A stretch of 45,325 nucleotides of DNA from Mycoplasmatota bacterium. Lineage in GTDB: Bacteria > Bacillota_I > Bacilli_A > Izemoplasmatales > Hujiaoplasmataceae. Below are positions 15,348-21,959 of this stretch, piece by piece; positions within the stretch are counted from its first letter, which is position 1; each line of letters begins with the position of its first letter. The position numbers were made by a program, and so were the translations under genes. Location: contig JAQIBJ010000052.1 of assembly GCA_027859085.1 (NCBI GenBank), forward strand, positions 1-45,325, in the 5' to 3' direction. Under the pieces are notes generated by a model. That model did not search any database. It was given only the letters and a program-made list of their open reading frames with translations, and was not told the origin of the DNA.

Positions 15348-16244
15348 TTATTTCAGTAACACATAGAAAACTAAAATCGACCAAATTAAACTCGATAACG
15401 TTCCAATTAAATAATACTCTGCAAACTGCTTATCCTTCATTTTTTCAAAACGCGCAATTGATTTAGCTGCAATAATATATCCGATAACGATATAACTATT
15501 AGCCATTAAAGCTAACAAAACTAAAGTCCGTTCAAGTGTTCCAATTAGAGCACCAGTTTGCTTTGGTTTAATTTTCTCTTCTTTTGATTCCTCTCCTTGT
15601 TCTTCAGATCTTTGTTCTATTCTTTTTTTATAACACGGAAGTTCTATCGGTTTATATTCTTGTGCTAAATTTTTAAAAGAAATATTAAAGAAAGATCCAA
15701 TCAATAATAATGCTAATAGATATTTAGCATAACTCAATATTTCAGTAATATGTGTATTTTCAACAAAAGATATTCTTGTGTCCGTTATAAGGTTTGTACC
15801 TAAATAAATAAAAATAAATGTAATAACAAGGATATGTAAGAATTGATCAAAAAAGTAAAGTGAAACCTCTTTTTTATTAATAGAATTTAGTTTTTCGTGG
15901 TTTTCAATTAATTCATCATTTGATAATTCGGTTTTTTCCATGATATCTACAATTTGTCTTTTAGATTTCTCTTGTTTGACTTTATTGATTAATTTTATAT
16001 AATCAATCCCTAAATGTGTTAATAATGCAAGTGTAATTATAATAAAATCATACCATTTGATTCCATTAAAAAAGAATAAAATTAATAGTGGAGTCATTTG
16101 TGTTATTCCATGTATCAACACTTTGGAGTGAGTAACTGTAATAACACCACCTGTATCTTTGGTTCTGTTTTTTATTTTGTCTTCATTTTGGATTCCGTAA
16201 TCAAAAAATAAATGCATAGATAATAATAAATATAAAATTTCCAT
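15348..16244 (-). CDS. DUF3307-type membrane protein, partner of SatD
   Basis: 298 residues with an N-terminal membrane domain typical of DUF3307: LLLSMHLFFDYGIQNEDK, then VITVTHSKVLIHG, then LTHLGIDYIKLINK, with His and Asp residues placed in or near membrane segments. A charged linker at about residues 205-225 (RSEEQGEESKEEK) and further membrane segments follow. Start ATG 16242-16244 overlaps the SatD stop (TAATG), so the two are translationally coupled. SatD-family and DUF3307 genes commonly occur as neighbours, but the molecular role is unknown; effector of a nucleotide signal is my inference only. Confidence 0.7.
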   Translation of the reverse strand: MEILYLLLSMHLFFDYGIQNEDKIKNRTKDTGGVITVTHSKVLIHGITQMTPLLILFFFNGIKWYDFIIITLALLTHLGIDYIKLINKVKQEKSKRQIVDIMEKTELSNDELIENHEKLNSINKKEVSLYFFDQFLHILVITFIFIYLGTNLITDTRISFVENTHITEILSYAKYLLALLLIGSFFNISFKNLAQEYKPIELPCYKKRIEQRSEEQGEESKEEKIKPKQTGALIGTLERTLVLLALMANSYIVIGYIIAAKSIARFEKMKDKQFAEYYLIGTLSSLIWSILVFYVLLK

Positions 16245-16942
16245 TAACTTAATCCTTTCCTCATTTCATCATTTACTAACTTCAAAAAATTAATATAATA
16301 ATAATAGTTCATTGATTGCAATGTCTTATTTAGGTTTTGACTAGAAGTTTTAATTTTTTTCGCCGCTTCTTTTTGGATAAAATCTCCATCTAACCCATAG
16401 TTTTCAAACAAAACATTCGCTATATTTCTTTGGGTTTTGGTCCAATCTATGTAAATGAGAAAATTGTTATTGTTTATACCGTTTAAAAAATCAATATTTA
16501 ACGCATCACCCTCTGATGCCCTGAATCGATAGTTAGCAAACTGATATTGTGGGTTTTTATCATTATGTTCTTTAATTTCATCAATAGCTTGTCTAGCTAA
16601 GTACCAAGCTTCTCCATCAGAACCAAATGCAGTTGTTTTATAAAACTTTGTTTTCAAAGTTCCATATCCGATACCAAATCGAATATCAACATCAGAAAAC
16701 ACAGACATAATCTCGTGAATAATCAATATGATATTATCGATTTTATTCAAATTCGCTTGAAACTCATCTCCTTTTCCAATTGAAAATACGGAAGTAATAT
16801 CATCCTTATATTTTCTATTAATGCTGTTCAGTTTCTTTTTTAGTGTTTCTTGGATTTCATACCTATTAACTATTTTTTTAGAGTCGATAAAATCGCCAAT
16901 TATAGTAAAATGTTTTTCTTTTTCTAGATAATTATCATTCAT
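16244..16942 (-). CDS. SatD-family protein with GGDEF-like motif
   Basis: 232 residues, start ATG 16940-16942 with AAGAGGTGA upstream. SatD-like layout: FTIIGDFIDSKKI (Asp17, Asp20), then SIGKGDEFQ (residues 54-62), RFGIGYGTL (88-96), and GSDGEAWYLARQAI (107-120). The order (early Asp pair, GDEF loop, a following strand, then an (A)-(Y)-A-R/K helix) resembles palm-domain nucleotidyl cyclases such as GGDEF proteins. I infer a possible nucleotide-cyclising or nucleotide-binding role; this is not established for the family. The C-terminal ~70 residues look like a helix-turn-helix (FIQKEAAKKIKTSSQNLNKT). Coupled to a membrane protein. Confidence 0.7.
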   Translation of the reverse strand: MNDNYLEKEKHFTIIGDFIDSKKIVNRYEIQETLKKKLNSINRKYKDDITSVFSIGKGDEFQANLNKIDNIILIIHEIMSVFSDVDIRFGIGYGTLKTKFYKTTAFGSDGEAWYLARQAIDEIKEHNDKNPQYQFANYRFRASEGDALNIDFLNGINNNNFLIYIDWTKTQRNIANVLFENYGLDGDFIQKEAAKKIKTSSQNLNKTLQSMNYYYYINFLKLVNDEMRKGLS

Positions 16943-16964
16943 TAGTCACCTCTTCATCAATTTT

Positions 16965-16970
16965 ATTATA
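16965..16970 (-). promoter_or_regulatory. -10 box of the SatD operon
   Basis: TATAAT on the minus strand, about 23 bases before the start codon. No good -35 is seen, which fits a promoter needing a factor bound at the adjacent 29-bp repeats. Confidence 0.45.
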
Positions 16971-16993
16971 TCATATTTTCATCAACTAGAAAA

Positions 16994-17130
16994 GGTTTAT
17001 TTTATATAAATCAACTATTTTTGGTTTATTTTATATAAAACAACTATTTTTGGTTTATTTTATATAAAACAACTATTTTTGGTTTATTTTATATAAATCA
17101 ACTATTTTAGGCCTATTTTATGTTTTTCAC
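16994..17130. repeat. Four 29-bp tandem repeats plus a degenerate fifth, upstream of the SatD operon
   Basis: Units begin at 16994, 17023, 17052 and 17081, each starting GGTTTATTTTATATAAA and nearly identical; a diverged unit begins at 17110. There are no spacers, so it is not a CRISPR array. A half-similar TAGTTGAT occurs again next to the -10 box. The position immediately upstream of the promoter suggests an iterated operator. Confidence 0.85.
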
Positions 17131-17251
17131 TTTTTTACCGTTTGACCAAAGAATTGTTGTATTATCTTACATCATATAGGAATAGCTAAGAATTAGTCTT
17201 CTATTGATATATTTTTTAAAAATTTAAAAAAGCAACAAGTTTAAATCCAAC
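17131..17251. other. Intergenic, nothing recognised
   Basis: AT-rich sequence between the repeat array and the terminator of the small CxxC gene. No open frame or clear signal is seen. Confidence 0.35.
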
Positions 17252-17279
17252 AAAAATTAGGGTCTCTCAGATACCCTAA
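17252..17279 (-). terminator. Terminator of the small CxxC gene
   Basis: TTAGGGT (17257-17263) and ACCCTAA (17273-17279) pair; on the minus strand the stem is followed by TTTTT. Confidence 0.65.
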
Positions 17280-17387
17280 CCCTAAATAGATATCATAATC
17301 TTAGCAAATTGTAATATTCTGTTATTTGCAATCAAAAACAATAATATCTGAGTATTTTCCAAGGTTCTCATATACTATTTTAGAAAT

Positions 17388-17627
17388 TTAATTTACTTTA
17401 TTAGCGCCATTGACATTTACTTCATGTATTTCTATACCAGCTCCATAAAGGTATTCACTGCCATGTACAGAAACATCAATTAAGTTATTATATGTACATC
17501 TTATATCAGAGTAAACATCATAGTAAACCTCTTCTCCCATGTTGCGTTCGTCGCTCCCAATTACATCCATCGAAATATCAACTTCATGTACTTTGTGACA
17601 TTTTTCGCATTCAACAACAATTTTCAT
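17388..17627 (-). CDS. Small protein with CxxC knuckle, unknown function
   Basis: 79 residues, start ATG 17625-17627 with AGAGGGAG upstream. MKIVVECEKCHKVHEV holds a single CxxC-x2-H knuckle, a possible half zinc site; no second cysteine pair is visible, only one later Cys. The rest is acidic and strand-like. It is flanked by terminators, so it is a single-gene unit. Family not recognised. Confidence 0.55.
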   Translation of the reverse strand: MKIVVECEKCHKVHEVDISMDVIGSDERNMGEEVYYDVYSDIRCTYNNLIDVSVHGSEYLYGAGIEIHEVNVNGANKVN

Positions 17628-17660
17628 ATATTTACTCCCTCTAATTAAATATTTTAATTA

Positions 17661-17689
17661 AAAAAAAACCAAGATAATAGATTTCTTGG
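17661..17689 (-). terminator. Terminator of the ABC transporter gene
   Basis: CCAAGA (17669-17674) and TCTTGG (17684-17689) pair and are followed on the minus strand by a run of at least eight T. Confidence 0.7.
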
Positions 17690-17791
17690 TGTGCTTTTGA
17701 TTTTTGTAACCATCTTAGAAATATTTTATCATATTCTATTTTAATCGTAAACGACGTATGTGTCATAGTTTATTTGTGTTTTATAATATAT

Positions 17792-19108
17792 TTAGTTATC
17801 TCTAATTGAATCTTTTGGTAGATCATTTGGTATTTTAAACATAGGTAGGAGGCTAAATAATAAGGGGATGTTAAAGATTAGTCCATATGCTAATATTAGA
17901 TATGACCAATCAAAAACAAGATTAGCCCCTTCTACCTGGAAAAACAAATAATTAATCATTACAAACACAATGATTAAAAATGTTAATATCACTGCTGATA
18001 TTAAACCTAAGATGAAATGTTGAATATCATAGATATTAAATATAGCATTTCTTGAATAACCTAATGATCTTAAAACTGTAATCTTCTTATTATTTTCTTT
18101 TGATACATCTTTAAACACAGAACATATTAGATATATAACAGTTATCAATAAGATGAATGAGGCACCTAGTGCCATATTTGAGACATCAGTACTTGTTTGA
18201 AAGGCTTGTTCAACTAGTGGTGTTTCTTGATATTGGCTTGTATTGAATGCACCAAAGCCAGTTGATACTAAACCTAAGAAGATACCAAAAATACCGATGA
18301 TAATTCCCACAACAATCATCATATATTTATCTTTTTTATCAACCAATTCATTCATTGCTATTTTAATATAATTGGTATAGCGATATTGAATGGAATGATT
18401 GGTTGGTGGTATAAGTTTTAGTGATTCATTCATTTTACGCTTTTTAATTTCACCGATAACAAATGAATCTTTTAGTTTTATAATATAATCTGCATATAAA
18501 TGTGCCAATATCTCTTTTTTTGTTCCTACAATGACCAATGTTGTTTTAGACATTTTTTTTAACTTATTAAATATGATTTTTTCATTGGTGGCATTTAAGT
18601 AGTTGGTTGGTTCATCCGCAATAATTACTTTTGCGTGAGATAAAGCAGCTCTTGCTACTGCGACTCTTTGTTTCTCATCCAATGACAAATCAGATGCTTT
18701 TCTATATTTAACATCTAATATATCTAATTCAATCAATTCTTTTTCTATTCGCAAATTAATTTTAATTTTATCGGTTTCAACCGTATTCATACATATATAT
18801 AAGTTGTCATATACTGATAAAGATTCAATTAAATTATTGTCTTCAAAAACATAAGATACAAAATGCCTACGATAACTATCAACAACTTTTGTTGAATGAA
18901 AATCATGATCTTCAAGATTTACCATCATTTTACCTGTCGATGGCGTATCAAGTGACCCAATAATATTTAACAAAGAACTTTTTCCGCTTTTCGTTGGTCC
19001 TAAGACAGCGTAAAAGCCTTGAGAATGAAACTCAAGGTTAATATCTGTTAATGCCCTAACATTGTCATAGAATTTACTAATATTTGCTACATAAATCATT
19101 ATATCCAC
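17792..19108 (-). CDS. ABC transporter, MacB-like ATPase fused to a short FtsX-type permease
   Basis: 438 residues. The N-terminal ATPase has Walker A GPTKSGKSSLLNIIG (about residue 35), signature LSLDEKQRVAVARA (LSLDE replaces LSGGQ), Walker B KVIIADEPT and a degenerate switch region (VIVGTKKE, no His). Four hydrophobic segments follow, with only ~40 residues between the first and second, so the large extracellular domain of MacB-type proteins is absent. KKITVLRSLGYSRNAIFNIY is the FtsX coupling motif. Its promoter carries the same box as the divergent peptide gene, so it is probably a target of the HTH-TPR regulator, perhaps for peptide export or self-protection (inferred). Confidence 0.8.
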   Translation of the reverse strand: MDIMIYVANISKFYDNVRALTDINLEFHSQGFYAVLGPTKSGKSSLLNIIGSLDTPSTGKMMVNLEDHDFHSTKVVDSYRRHFVSYVFEDNNLIESLSVYDNLYICMNTVETDKIKINLRIEKELIELDILDVKYRKASDLSLDEKQRVAVARAALSHAKVIIADEPTNYLNATNEKIIFNKLKKMSKTTLVIVGTKKEILAHLYADYIIKLKDSFVIGEIKKRKMNESLKLIPPTNHSIQYRYTNYIKIAMNELVDKKDKYMMIVVGIIIGIFGIFLGLVSTGFGAFNTSQYQETPLVEQAFQTSTDVSNMALGASFILLITVIYLICSVFKDVSKENNKKITVLRSLGYSRNAIFNIYDIQHFILGLISAVILTFLIIVFVMINYLFFQVEGANLVFDWSYLILAYGLIFNIPLLFSLLPMFKIPNDLPKDSIRDN

Positions 19109-19184
19109 CTTTATTGAGCTGCTTAATTCTTCATAAAATCATTCGATTGGACAATAAATCATAAAAATAATAGTAATTAATTAT

Positions 19185-19235
19185 AAAATATCATTAATAC
19201 ATATAAATAAACATGGCACATTTGGCGTACTTTTT
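19185..19235 (-). promoter_or_regulatory. Regulator box and promoter of the ABC transporter
   Basis: On the minus strand the box AAAASTACGYCAAATGTGC is present at about 19217-19235, followed after exactly 25 bases by TATTTT (19185-19190). The peptide gene has the same box with the same 25-base distance to its -10. No proper -35 is seen, which suggests an activated promoter. Confidence 0.7.
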
Positions 19236-19295
19236 AAAAAAACCCAAAATAATTGCTATTAAACAAATAAATTTGCTCAATAGTTCTTATTTTGG
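19235..19295 (-). terminator. Terminator of the HTH-TPR regulator gene
   Basis: CCAAAATAA (19244-19252) and TTATTTTGG (19287-19295) enclose a further paired region; on the minus strand a seven-base T run follows. It separates the regulator transcript from the ABC gene. Confidence 0.7.
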
Positions 19296-19324
19296 ATTTC
19301 ATATTTATTAAGTTTTTTTAGGAT

Positions 19325-20212
19325 TTATGGCTGGTATTCATAAAAGTCAATATTAAAATCTTTTTTAAAGAGTTTGGTATAGAATTCAACATCAATATAA
19401 TTAAAAGTTTTGGATAAATAGAAGATCCTGCTAAGATCTTCTTTATAACTATCTTGATTTAATCTGTATTTTGCCAAAGCTCTAAAATAGAAAAATCTGT
19501 GAATAGAATAGTAAGAATAATTTCTATGACATAAATCAATTGCCTTGGTACTATTATCAATCACTTCTTTATATCTTTCCAATTTCCCTAAATTTTTAAC
19601 CACCCAATAATAAATTTGTAAATTAGCGTATAAATTTCGACCCAATGCATACAACAAATTACCGTTTTGTAGAGAGATTAGTTTATCAAGTATCTCTTTA
19701 GAATCATCTTCAGAGTGTTCTAAAAGAATACCTAACCCATATAGCTCCCAATTAGTCAACATTGTCTCTTTAAAGACTAAGTCATATTTAATAGTCTTCT
19801 TAATCTGCGAAATCATAGTGAAGCGAGTATGACTTCCTGCACAAAATTCTAATAAGGCTTTTGAAATCTCAAAAAAACTAAAATTTTCATCATCTATAAA
19901 TTTTTGATTCAATAACTTAGCCATCTTTTGATTGGCTTCCACTATTTTTTTATTGATGACTAAATTAAAAAAATACATAACTTCTTCAGTTTCTTTGATA
20001 ATTTGTTCATCATACTCTAACAATAATTTTCTGGGATTGATGTTTAGTTTATTCGCGAACTTATAAATCACGCTGATAGGCATCTGTGATTCACCAGCGC
20101 GGTATCGTTGATATTGTCTTGGAGAAGTTACTTTGTCAATAAACTCTTCTTGTTTAAGTTTTCTTTTATACCTAAGACTCTCGATATAATTGGCTAATTT
20201 CTCTGTATCCAT
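19325..20212 (-). CDS. Rgg/PlcR-like (RRNPP) HTH-TPR peptide-sensing regulator
   Basis: 295 residues, close to PlcR (~285). Start ATG 20210-20212 with AGGAGG upstream. The N-terminal HTH covers residues 5-65 (YIESLRYKRKLKQEEFIDKV, then QYQRYRAGESQMPISVIYKF). The remaining ~220 residues are helical repeats of TPR type (NLQIYYWVVKNLGKLERYKE, then KAIDLCHRNYSYYSIHRFFY). RRNPP regulators bind re-imported secreted peptides in the TPR groove and then activate or repress promoters. A secreted prepeptide gene lies divergently 103 bases away, the arrangement expected for a cognate pheromone. A shared box upstream of that gene and of the ABC gene gives its likely binding site. Confidence 0.82.
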   Translation of the reverse strand: MDTEKLANYIESLRYKRKLKQEEFIDKVTSPRQYQRYRAGESQMPISVIYKFANKLNINPRKLLLEYDEQIIKETEEVMYFFNLVINKKIVEANQKMAKLLNQKFIDDENFSFFEISKALLEFCAGSHTRFTMISQIKKTIKYDLVFKETMLTNWELYGLGILLEHSEDDSKEILDKLISLQNGNLLYALGRNLYANLQIYYWVVKNLGKLERYKEVIDNSTKAIDLCHRNYSYYSIHRFFYFRALAKYRLNQDSYKEDLSRIFYLSKTFNYIDVEFYTKLFKKDFNIDFYEYQP

Positions 20213-20224
20213 GATTCCTCCTGT

Positions 20225-20274
20225 AAAACTACGTCAAATGTGCGCTGTTATTTCTTGTCTTCTTCCAATATACT
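20225..20274 (+). promoter_or_regulatory. Regulator box and promoter of the peptide gene
   Basis: Box AAAASTACGYCAAATGTGC at 20225-20243, 25 bases, then TATACT (20269-20274). The nominal -35 (CTGTTA, 20245-20250) is poor and adjoins the box, as for an activator contacting polymerase. The box also overlaps the region between the regulator start and its own promoter, so autoregulation is possible. Confidence 0.72.
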
Positions 20275-20315
20275 AGAAATATGAGTTAATAAAAAACTAT
20301 GAAAGGAGACATATG

Positions 20316-20480
20316 ATGAAAAAAAAATTCGCAGCTACAATGTTATTATTATTTGTTTTTATCGGTTTAAGCCTTGCAAAACCAATGAATTTATCAACAG
20401 ATTCAAATGAACCAAATCAAGTTATCGCAGTTGATTTTGATGATGAAGAATACCCAGAATTAGCATATGACGGAGTTTAG
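20316..20480 (+). CDS. Secreted 54-aa prepeptide, likely pheromone for the adjacent HTH-TPR regulator
   Basis: Too short for routine gene calling. GGAG at 20305-20308 is 7 bases before ATG 20316-20318; an ATG directly upstream (20313) would add one Met. MKKKF then a hydrophobic core (MLLLFVFIGLSLA) form a Sec signal peptide, followed by a polar linker and an acidic, aromatic C-terminus (DFDDEEYPELAYDGV). Signal peptide plus short C-terminal mature segment is the plan of PapR, the PlcR pheromone, and of Shp peptides. It is divergent from an RRNPP regulator, has a regulator-box promoter and is followed 14 bases later by a 99-aa gene. The mature peptide is probably from the last 5-12 residues (inferred). 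Confidence 0.75.
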   Translation: MKKKFAATMLLLFVFIGLSLAKPMNLSTDSNEPNQVIAVDFDDEEYPELAYDGV

Positions 20481-20494
20481 AAAGGAAGAGAAAA

Positions 20495-20794
20495 ATGCCA
20501 TATTCTTATTTTTTAATTGAATTAGAAGGTGTTGAGAAAACCATTAAGAACTTAACCTATGATCCCTATGTTAGAGGATACCTAAAACATCTTAAAACTT
20601 TTTATATGAGTAAAAACTATGAAATGTTATATTATGTAATTAATAAACTACTTTATTGGTACTCTTCAGAAACTTCAGGTGAAGATTCAAATAGTGTATT
20701 TACTCAATTTCCTTATTCAAAAACAAAAGAAATATTATTAGAATTATTAAATGAAACAGAAAAATTAGTTAACGACATAAATGTTGGGAGTTAG
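20495..20794 (+). CDS. 99-aa protein co-transcribed with the prepeptide, unknown function
   Basis: Start ATG 20495 with AAAGGAAGAG just upstream; 14 bases after the prepeptide stop and followed by a terminator, so the two form an operon. Mostly helical and rich in Tyr and Leu (YVRGYLKHLKTFYMSKNYEM, then YYVINKLLYWYSSE). No signal peptide or membrane segment. Not recognised; it could be an effector, an immunity factor or a modulator of the regulator. Confidence 0.7.
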   Translation: MPYSYFLIELEGVEKTIKNLTYDPYVRGYLKHLKTFYMSKNYEMLYYVINKLLYWYSSETSGEDSNSVFTQFPYSKTKEILLELLNETEKLVNDINVGS

Positions 20795-20808
20795 TCACTC
20801 CCTTTTTT
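20786..20808 (+). terminator. Terminator of the peptide operon
   Basis: GGGAGT (20786-20791) and ACTCCC (20797-20802) pair around TAGTC, followed by six T. The stem overlaps the last codons of the 99-aa gene. Confidence 0.8.
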
Positions 20809-20990
20809 ATTTGGCATAACCGAACTTTTATTCATTTATTATATTTTATCATTTTCTAAGATAATAATAAACTGTATTTATGACATTAGTTTTAAAACAT
20901 TGATTTATATACTAATATTATCGCAGAACTGATTCTGTCTTTTTTATATTATTTTAATATATAATTATAAAATAGAGCAATTCAAATCAA

Positions 20991-21030
20991 ATAAAACTGT
21001 TAAGGATTTTAAAATCTTAAACAGTTTTAT
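20991..21030. terminator. Hairpin after the methyltransferase gene
   Basis: ATAAAACTGTT and AACAGTTTTAT at the two ends of the region pair, with an inner AAGGATTTT/AAAATCTT extension. It is placed just past the methyltransferase stop (minus strand). Confidence 0.7.
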
Positions 21031-21036
21031 GTTTAT

Positions 21037-21837
21037 TTATTTATTTATTTTATTTCTCGCTTTGATAGAATATGACATCGGGAATTTATTCTTTAAATCA
21101 GGATATCTAAATAATCCAGGTTTTACTTCTTCCATATTACCATTATTCCAAAATAATGTATCAAATTCGTTAACATATTCTATAACTAACCCTTGATTGA
21201 TTAAAGCATTAATAATTTCTGACATTGAATGATTCCACCAATAGTTTTCAGAATGCTTTGTTTTACAAGCATAACCACCAATATCATAACCTAAATCAGC
21301 TTTTGCATTTAAATACTCATAGACAGGTTCTAATTTTCCTTTAGCCAAAGACTCTTCATCAAATACATGTAAAAATGGATGTGAATCATAAATATAGAAG
21401 TATCCGTCATCTGTTAATAAATCTTTAACGACTTTTGCCCATTTGTTTAAATCAGGTAACCAACCTAGTACGCCTTCCGATGTAAAAACAATATCGTATT
21501 TATCATGATGTATTGTATTCAATTTTAATACATCAGACTCAATAAATGATGTGTTTTTTAAACTAAAATCATCTTTTAGTTTGTTTGCATAAAAGACATT
21601 TTCTTCAGATAGATCAACACCCACAATCTTAGATAGACCAAGTCTTGCAAGTGAAATAGTATCAGCTCCGGTATTACATTGAAGATGTATCATTGATTTA
21701 CCTTCAATATTTCCTAATTCATTTAAAATATTTTCATTAATCAAACAGTTTCTTTCGGTTAATAATGTTTTAAAGTGTTTGTAGTGGTCTTTAGCCAGTA
21801 AACTCCAAGCTATTTTATTCTTTTCTATTTCTTTCAT
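21037..21837 (-). CDS. Class I SAM-dependent methyltransferase
   Basis: 266 residues. MIHLQCNTGADTISLARLG is motif I (SAM-binding loop), VGVDLSEENVFYANKL motif II, and DIVFTSEGVLGWLPDLNKWA motif IV region. Methyltransf_11/25-like fold. The C-terminal half (HSENYWWNHSMSEIINALIN) is typical of small-molecule methyltransferases of this type; the substrate cannot be told. Single-gene unit between hairpins. Confidence 0.85.
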   Translation of the reverse strand: MKEIEKNKIAWSLLAKDHYKHFKTLLTERNCLINENILNELGNIEGKSMIHLQCNTGADTISLARLGLSKIVGVDLSEENVFYANKLKDDFSLKNTSFIESDVLKLNTIHHDKYDIVFTSEGVLGWLPDLNKWAKVVKDLLTDDGYFYIYDSHPFLHVFDEESLAKGKLEPVYEYLNAKADLGYDIGGYACKTKHSENYWWNHSMSEIINALINQGLVIEYVNEFDTLFWNNGNMEEVKPGLFRYPDLKNKFPMSYSIKARNKINK

Positions 21838-21905
21838 TATTATCCTCTTTCTCTGTTAACATCTACCACTATTTTATCTTAAAACAATTTTTAGTTCAAT
21901 AAGAA

Positions 21906-21953
21906 AAAAATCACGATTTAGTTAGTAAAACTAATTTTAATCGTGATTTTTAT
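21906..21953. terminator. Hairpin between methyltransferase and kinase-like genes
   Basis: AAAATCACGATT and AATCGTGATTTTT pair with an inner TTAG/CTAA extension. A likely terminator for the 571-aa gene on the minus strand. Confidence 0.7.
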
Positions 21954-21959
21954 TATGCA

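Noticed and set aside
16994-17130. CRISPR array from 29-bp repeats
   Set aside because: The units abut with no spacers, and no cas genes are present.
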